From positions 124,001 through 188,000 of the forward strand of contig NZ_QMFB01000001.1 in NCBI RefSeq assembly GCF_003285015.1: 64,000 bases of DNA. The letters run 5' to 3'. Made by a program: the position numbers and the translations under genes. Positions 61,359 to 64,000 of the stretch are shown piece after piece (position 1 is the first letter of the stretch; each line of letters starts with the position of its first letter). Origin of the DNA: Paenibacillus contaminans (GTDB lineage Bacteria; Bacillota; Bacilli; Paenibacillales; NBRC-103111). The notes under the pieces are model-generated. The model had not been told where the DNA came from and searched no databases. It was given only the letters and a program-made list of their open reading frames with translations.

Positions 61359-61373
61359 TGAGAACGATTATCA
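61359..61373 (+). promoter_or_regulatory. Fur box before the second binding protein
   Basis: TGAGAACGATTATCA matches the TGATAATGATTATCA core at 13 of 15 positions, with an adjacent ATTATC. Confidence 0.75.
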
Positions 61374-61399
61374 ATTATCGGAGAGGGGTTCTTTGCAAC

Positions 61400-62386
61400 A
61401 TGCCCAGTTTTAGGAAGTTGTCTTTTATTTGCGTCAGTATTTTACTATTCGTGACGATGCTTGGCTGCAGCACTCAGCATGAAGCATCGGGCACAAAAGA
61501 GAAGGGGACGTCCGCAACGAAAGATCCTAGCGGTTCGTCTTCGCCTGTGTCGACACGTACGATCAAGGATGCCAAAGGCGAGGTGACCATTCCCGCAAAT
61601 CCGCAGCGAATCGCCGATATTTCCGGCTCGACCGAGGAATTGCTCGTGTTGGGGCTGCATCCGGTGCTGACGGGCAATACGGATCAAGCGAATCCGTCCG
61701 AGGTAACGCCGATTTTGAAGAAAGAGCTGAAGGGGGATGTAAGCGTCGGCGGCTGGTTTCAAACGGAAGTAAACGTGGAGGCGATCATGGCGGCCAATCC
61801 GGATTTGATTATCGCCGGCCCGACACAGGAGAAAATATACGAGCAGCTTTCGAAAATCGCACCGACCGTCAGAGTGCCTTACGGGTTTAACGCATTCCGG
61901 GAACGATTCGCCTTCGTGGCGGAAGCGCTCGGGAAAAAAGCGGAAATGGAGGCTTGGCTGAAAGCCTACGACGAGCGAGCCCAAAAAGGGCATGCGCAAA
62001 TTACGGCCAAAACCAAAGAAGAAACGTTCGCGGTTATCGAAGCCACGCAGAAAGAAATTCGGATTTATTCCCGCACCGGCGTTGCCGATATGATTTTCAA
62101 CGATCTAAAGCTGGCTAAGGCGCCGGGTACGCCCGAGCCCGATGCATGGGGCGGGAAGGTTACAAGCTTGGAGGGGCTTTCCACGCTTGATCCCGATCAT
62201 TTGGTTTTGCTGGCCGACAATGACAAAAACGTGCTGGAGCAAAGCAATATATGGAGCGGCCTCAAAGCCGTTAAGAACGGAAACGTGTACCGGATGACGA
62301 GCAGGCAAAATTACAATGAAGCTTTCTTCGCGCTCGGTAAGAAAGCGCTCATGGAACAGCTGATTGGCGATATGACCAAAAAATGA
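61400..62386 (+). CDS. Iron-siderophore substrate-binding lipoprotein
   Basis: A 328-residue class III binding protein. Lipobox VTMLGC, a Ser/Thr/Lys linker (about 25-50), then TRTIKDAKGEVTIPANPQRIA, the canonical start of FecB/FeuA-type domains, and ANPDLIIAGPTQEKIYEQLSKIAPTV. It captures a ferric siderophore outside the membrane; the ligand is not determined. ATG 61400 lies 11 nt after GGAGAGGGG. A Fur box precedes it. No permease or ATPase gene is adjacent, so it must dock on a transporter encoded elsewhere or beyond the window. Confidence 0.9.
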   Translation: MPSFRKLSFICVSILLFVTMLGCSTQHEASGTKEKGTSATKDPSGSSSPVSTRTIKDAKGEVTIPANPQRIADISGSTEELLVLGLHPVLTGNTDQANPSEVTPILKKELKGDVSVGGWFQTEVNVEAIMAANPDLIIAGPTQEKIYEQLSKIAPTVRVPYGFNAFRERFAFVAEALGKKAEMEAWLKAYDERAQKGHAQITAKTKEETFAVIEATQKEIRIYSRTGVADMIFNDLKLAKAPGTPEPDAWGGKVTSLEGLSTLDPDHLVLLADNDKNVLEQSNIWSGLKAVKNGNVYRMTSRQNYNEAFFALGKKALMEQLIGDMTKK

Positions 62387-62424
62387 AACGATGGCAGGGG
62401 ATAGTCAAATGATGAAGGCCTCGC

Positions 62425-62450
62425 TATAATGTAATTGAGAAACATTATCA
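62425..62450 (+). promoter_or_regulatory. Promoter -10 with overlapping Fur box, second PchR-like gene
   Basis: TATAAT (62425-62430) is followed by TGAGAAACATTATCA (62436-62450), 12 of 15 matches to the Fur core. Fur bound here would block initiation. The -35 (about 62402) is weak. Confidence 0.65.
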
Positions 62451-62490
62451 AGACGATGTTTCGACAAGTCGGATATCGGAGTGCGGATCA

Positions 62491-63474
62491 ATGAGCGAAG
62501 CGAGCTTTCACCAAAATTTCAATCTTTTTTTCGACGGGCTTCAGCTGCCGAGGAAGAGTACGGATCGAACGGAGCATATGCCGCTCGACACACTCTTCGG
62601 AGAGGGATCGATCCGCCGCATAGTTCCGCGGTTCGATATGGAAGTGGTCGTATCGGAATATACATTTTATGAGAATCGTACGCTTACCCTTTCCCCGAAA
62701 GCGTCCATGGTAGAGCTTAGTTATTGCTTTCAAGGGGAGAGGGAAGTGAGCTTTGCGGGCAGCCGTTATGAATTTACGGAGGGCACCTGCACGCTGCAAT
62801 TTTTGAACCGGCAGGATGAGATTCGTTTCGACTTTACCGCTAATAAGCCGTTTCTTTTGCTTGGCATCGGCATTCCGATTTCAACGTTTCATCATTTTAT
62901 GGAGGATGACAGCGGAGAACGGGCGGTCGATTTCGATCGGATTTTGGACGGTCGGGGGTTTCGCGCATTTCAAGATACGATCGATCCTGCGGCTACCGTC
63001 ATGCTGAACCGTATCGTCCAAGCGTCGAGGGTGCGCGGAACCAAAAATTTCGAAATGGAATGCGCCGTTATGGAGCTATTGTCCTCGGCCTTCCGCTCGT
63101 TTCTGTTTGACGGAAATCCGGAATCGCCCAGGCTGAGCAAGGATGATATGGATAAAATCCGCATAGCGCGGAGAATCATGCTCGAGCGGATGGCCGAGCC
63201 TCCGACGTTGATCGAGCTGTCGCGAATGATCGGAATGAACGACTATAAGCTGAAGATCGGATTCAAGGAAATGTACGGGACGACCGTATTCGGCTACTTG
63301 CGCGATAAACGGCTGGAGCAGGCGCTTCGCTTGCTTCAGGCCGGCAGCATAACTGTCATCGAAGCGTCATGTGCGGTCGGCTACAACAACCCGAGTTATT
63401 TTGCCGAGGTATTCCGAGAGAAGTATGGTGTGAACCCCGGCGAGCTCGTCCGGCGTCCTTCCGCTTCCCGTTAA
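62491..63474 (+). CDS. PchR-like AraC-family regulator, second copy
   Basis: A 327-residue paralogue of the gene at 60159. ASMVELSYCFQGEREVSFAGS, CTLQFLNRQDEIRFDF and a C-terminal AraC domain (PPTLIELSRMIGMNDYKLKIGFKEMYG, VIEASCAVGYNNPSYFAEVFREKYG). The DNA-recognition region is nearly the same as in the first copy, while the ligand half is more diverged. That is consistent with the two regulators sensing different siderophores but reading similar operators (inferred). A terminator follows. Confidence 0.88.
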   Translation: MSEASFHQNFNLFFDGLQLPRKSTDRTEHMPLDTLFGEGSIRRIVPRFDMEVVVSEYTFYENRTLTLSPKASMVELSYCFQGEREVSFAGSRYEFTEGTCTLQFLNRQDEIRFDFTANKPFLLLGIGIPISTFHHFMEDDSGERAVDFDRILDGRGFRAFQDTIDPAATVMLNRIVQASRVRGTKNFEMECAVMELLSSAFRSFLFDGNPESPRLSKDDMDKIRIARRIMLERMAEPPTLIELSRMIGMNDYKLKIGFKEMYGTTVFGYLRDKRLEQALRLLQAGSITVIEASCAVGYNNPSYFAEVFREKYGVNPGELVRRPSASR

Positions 63475-63493
63475 CGGCCTGGAGCAAAAACCT

Positions 63494-63519
63494 GAACTGC
63501 CCGCCGGGCAGTTCTTTTT
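63494..63519 (+). terminator. Terminator after the second PchR-like gene
   Basis: GAACTGCCCG/CGGGCAGTTC with almost no loop, followed by TTTTTG. Confidence 0.88.
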
Positions 63520-63551
63520 GTTTACTATTTCTGCGGAAAACCGGCTCCCGC

Positions 63552-63591
63552 AAACCGCCTTCAAAATCCGTCCAGCGGTGGAAGGCGGTTT
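63552..63591. other. 10 bp inverted repeat
   Basis: AAACCGCCTT (63552-63561) and AAGGCGGTTT (63582-63591) are 20 bp apart. No T-tract. Possibly an operator or RNA stem ahead of the last binding-protein gene. Confidence 0.5.
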
Positions 63592-63617
63592 GCTGCGCAT
63601 AGTACGATGCAGTTATT

Positions 63618-63636
63618 GAAAATGAGTTTCGTTATC
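63618..63636 (+). promoter_or_regulatory. Possible Fur box before the third binding protein
   Basis: GAAAATGAGTTTCGTTATC matches the 19 bp Fur consensus at 14 positions, 55 bp before the start codon. Confidence 0.55.
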
Positions 63637-63691
63637 AATGAAACGAATGATCATCAGAAAAACACTATACGTAATAAGGGGAGACAACGGC

Positions 63692-64000
63692 ATGAAGGGT
63701 AAAAAAACATGGGTGTTGCTGCTACTTGCAGTGATAATGGGGATGACGGCAGGCTGTACAGGAGCGGATTCGGCCGGAGGGGCGAAGAAGAACGGGGAAA
63801 GCCCGGCAGCAGTCGCTAACGGGAGCACCGATTCGACTATGTTTCCCAGAACGGTCAAGCATATGAACGGCGAAACTGTTGTGAAAGCCAAACCGGTTAA
63901 AATTGCTACGCCGTATATCGGCTTCGTCGATTATTTGGCGGTATTGGACGAATACCCGATTGCCGCGCAAGGCGTAACGACGATCATAAGAAATTTTCCG
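63692..64000 (+). CDS. Iron-siderophore substrate-binding lipoprotein, 3'-truncated
   Basis: The first 103 codons are in the window. Signal peptide with lipobox GMTAGC (Cys about residue 22), a Gly/Ala/Ser/Asn linker, then TMFPRTVKHMNGETVVKAKPVKIATPYIGFVDYLAVLD, the beginning of a FecB/FeuA-type binding domain. ATG 63692 is 9 nt from AAGGGGAG. It is the third binding protein of the island and the likely partner of the second PchR-like regulator. Confidence 0.85.
   Translation, partial: MKGKKTWVLLLLAVIMGMTAGCTGADSAGGAKKNGESPAAVANGSTDSTMFPRTVKHMNGETVVKAKPVKIATPYIGFVDYLAVLDEYPIAAQGVTTIIRNFP

Overview
The window comes from an endospore-forming, low-to-moderate GC Firmicute of the Paenibacillaceae type (Paenibacillus/Cohnella-like). 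The basis is gene content and order: spoIIIE, sleB, ymfF-ymfH-ymfI-ymfJ-ymfK-rodZ(ymfM), rimO, pgsA, cinA, recA, recX, rny, ymdB, spoVS, korAB, miaB, ricA. This is close to the ymf/ymd/ymc region of Bacillus subtilis. Strong G-rich ribosome binding sites, frequent GTG/TTG starts and lipoprotein signal peptides agree. No tRNA, rRNA, CRISPR array, phage or insertion sequence was seen.

Region 1 (1-28.3 kb, all plus strand) is the conserved core: chromosome translocation and spore germination (spoIIIE, sleB), an M16 peptidase pair with an SDR, cell-shape protein RodZ, tRNA and ribosomal-protein methylthiotransferases (rimO, miaB), phospholipid synthesis (pgsA), recombination (recA behind an SOS box, recX), mRNA decay and biofilm/sporulation control (rny, ymdB, ricA), spoVS, a 2-oxoacid:ferredoxin oxidoreductase and a stand-alone PduL. 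It ends with a ZTP riboswitch controlling an unusual FolD-cyclodeaminase fusion.

Region 2 (28.3-36.6 kb) is mixed: HAD phosphatase, GNAT, a RraB-like membrane protein, a PH-domain protein and an M42 aminopeptidase. A minus-strand heme-uptake operon (IsdE-like binding protein, FecCD-type permease, ATPase, HugZ-like heme protein, DinB protein) follows, driven from a strong Fur box.

Region 3 (36.8-45.8 kb) is envelope-related: a PBP3/PbpC-type transpeptidase, an FHA-winged-helix regulator, an intergenic stretch of about 780 bp with repeats and possible structured RNA, a NodB deacetylase, an FG-GAP-like lipoprotein with a two-component system, and a hexapeptide acyltransferase.

Region 4 (45.1-52.9 kb) is the most unusual. 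A Thr/Val-rich tandem-repeat protein with a C-terminal DUF6385-like domain is followed by a helical-repeat protein, two TPR-glycosyltransferases and a convergent Lys/Cys-rich second protein with the same C-terminal domain. I read it as a candidate glycosylated spore- or cell-surface fibre system.

Region 5 (53-57.4 kb) holds a CE7 esterase, a divergent pair of small Sm/SH3-like proteins, a YdiF-type CoA-transferase with an apparent catalytic Glu-to-Asp change, and a GNAT.

Region 6 (57.4-64 kb) is an iron-siderophore island made of three regulator/binding-protein pairs: a Btr-like AraC-binding-protein fusion, two PchR-like AraC regulators and three lipoprotein siderophore-binding proteins (one frameshifted, one cut by the window end). 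Most units have Fur-like boxes and no permease is present in the window. A family of small palindromic intergenic repeats occurs at five or more places.
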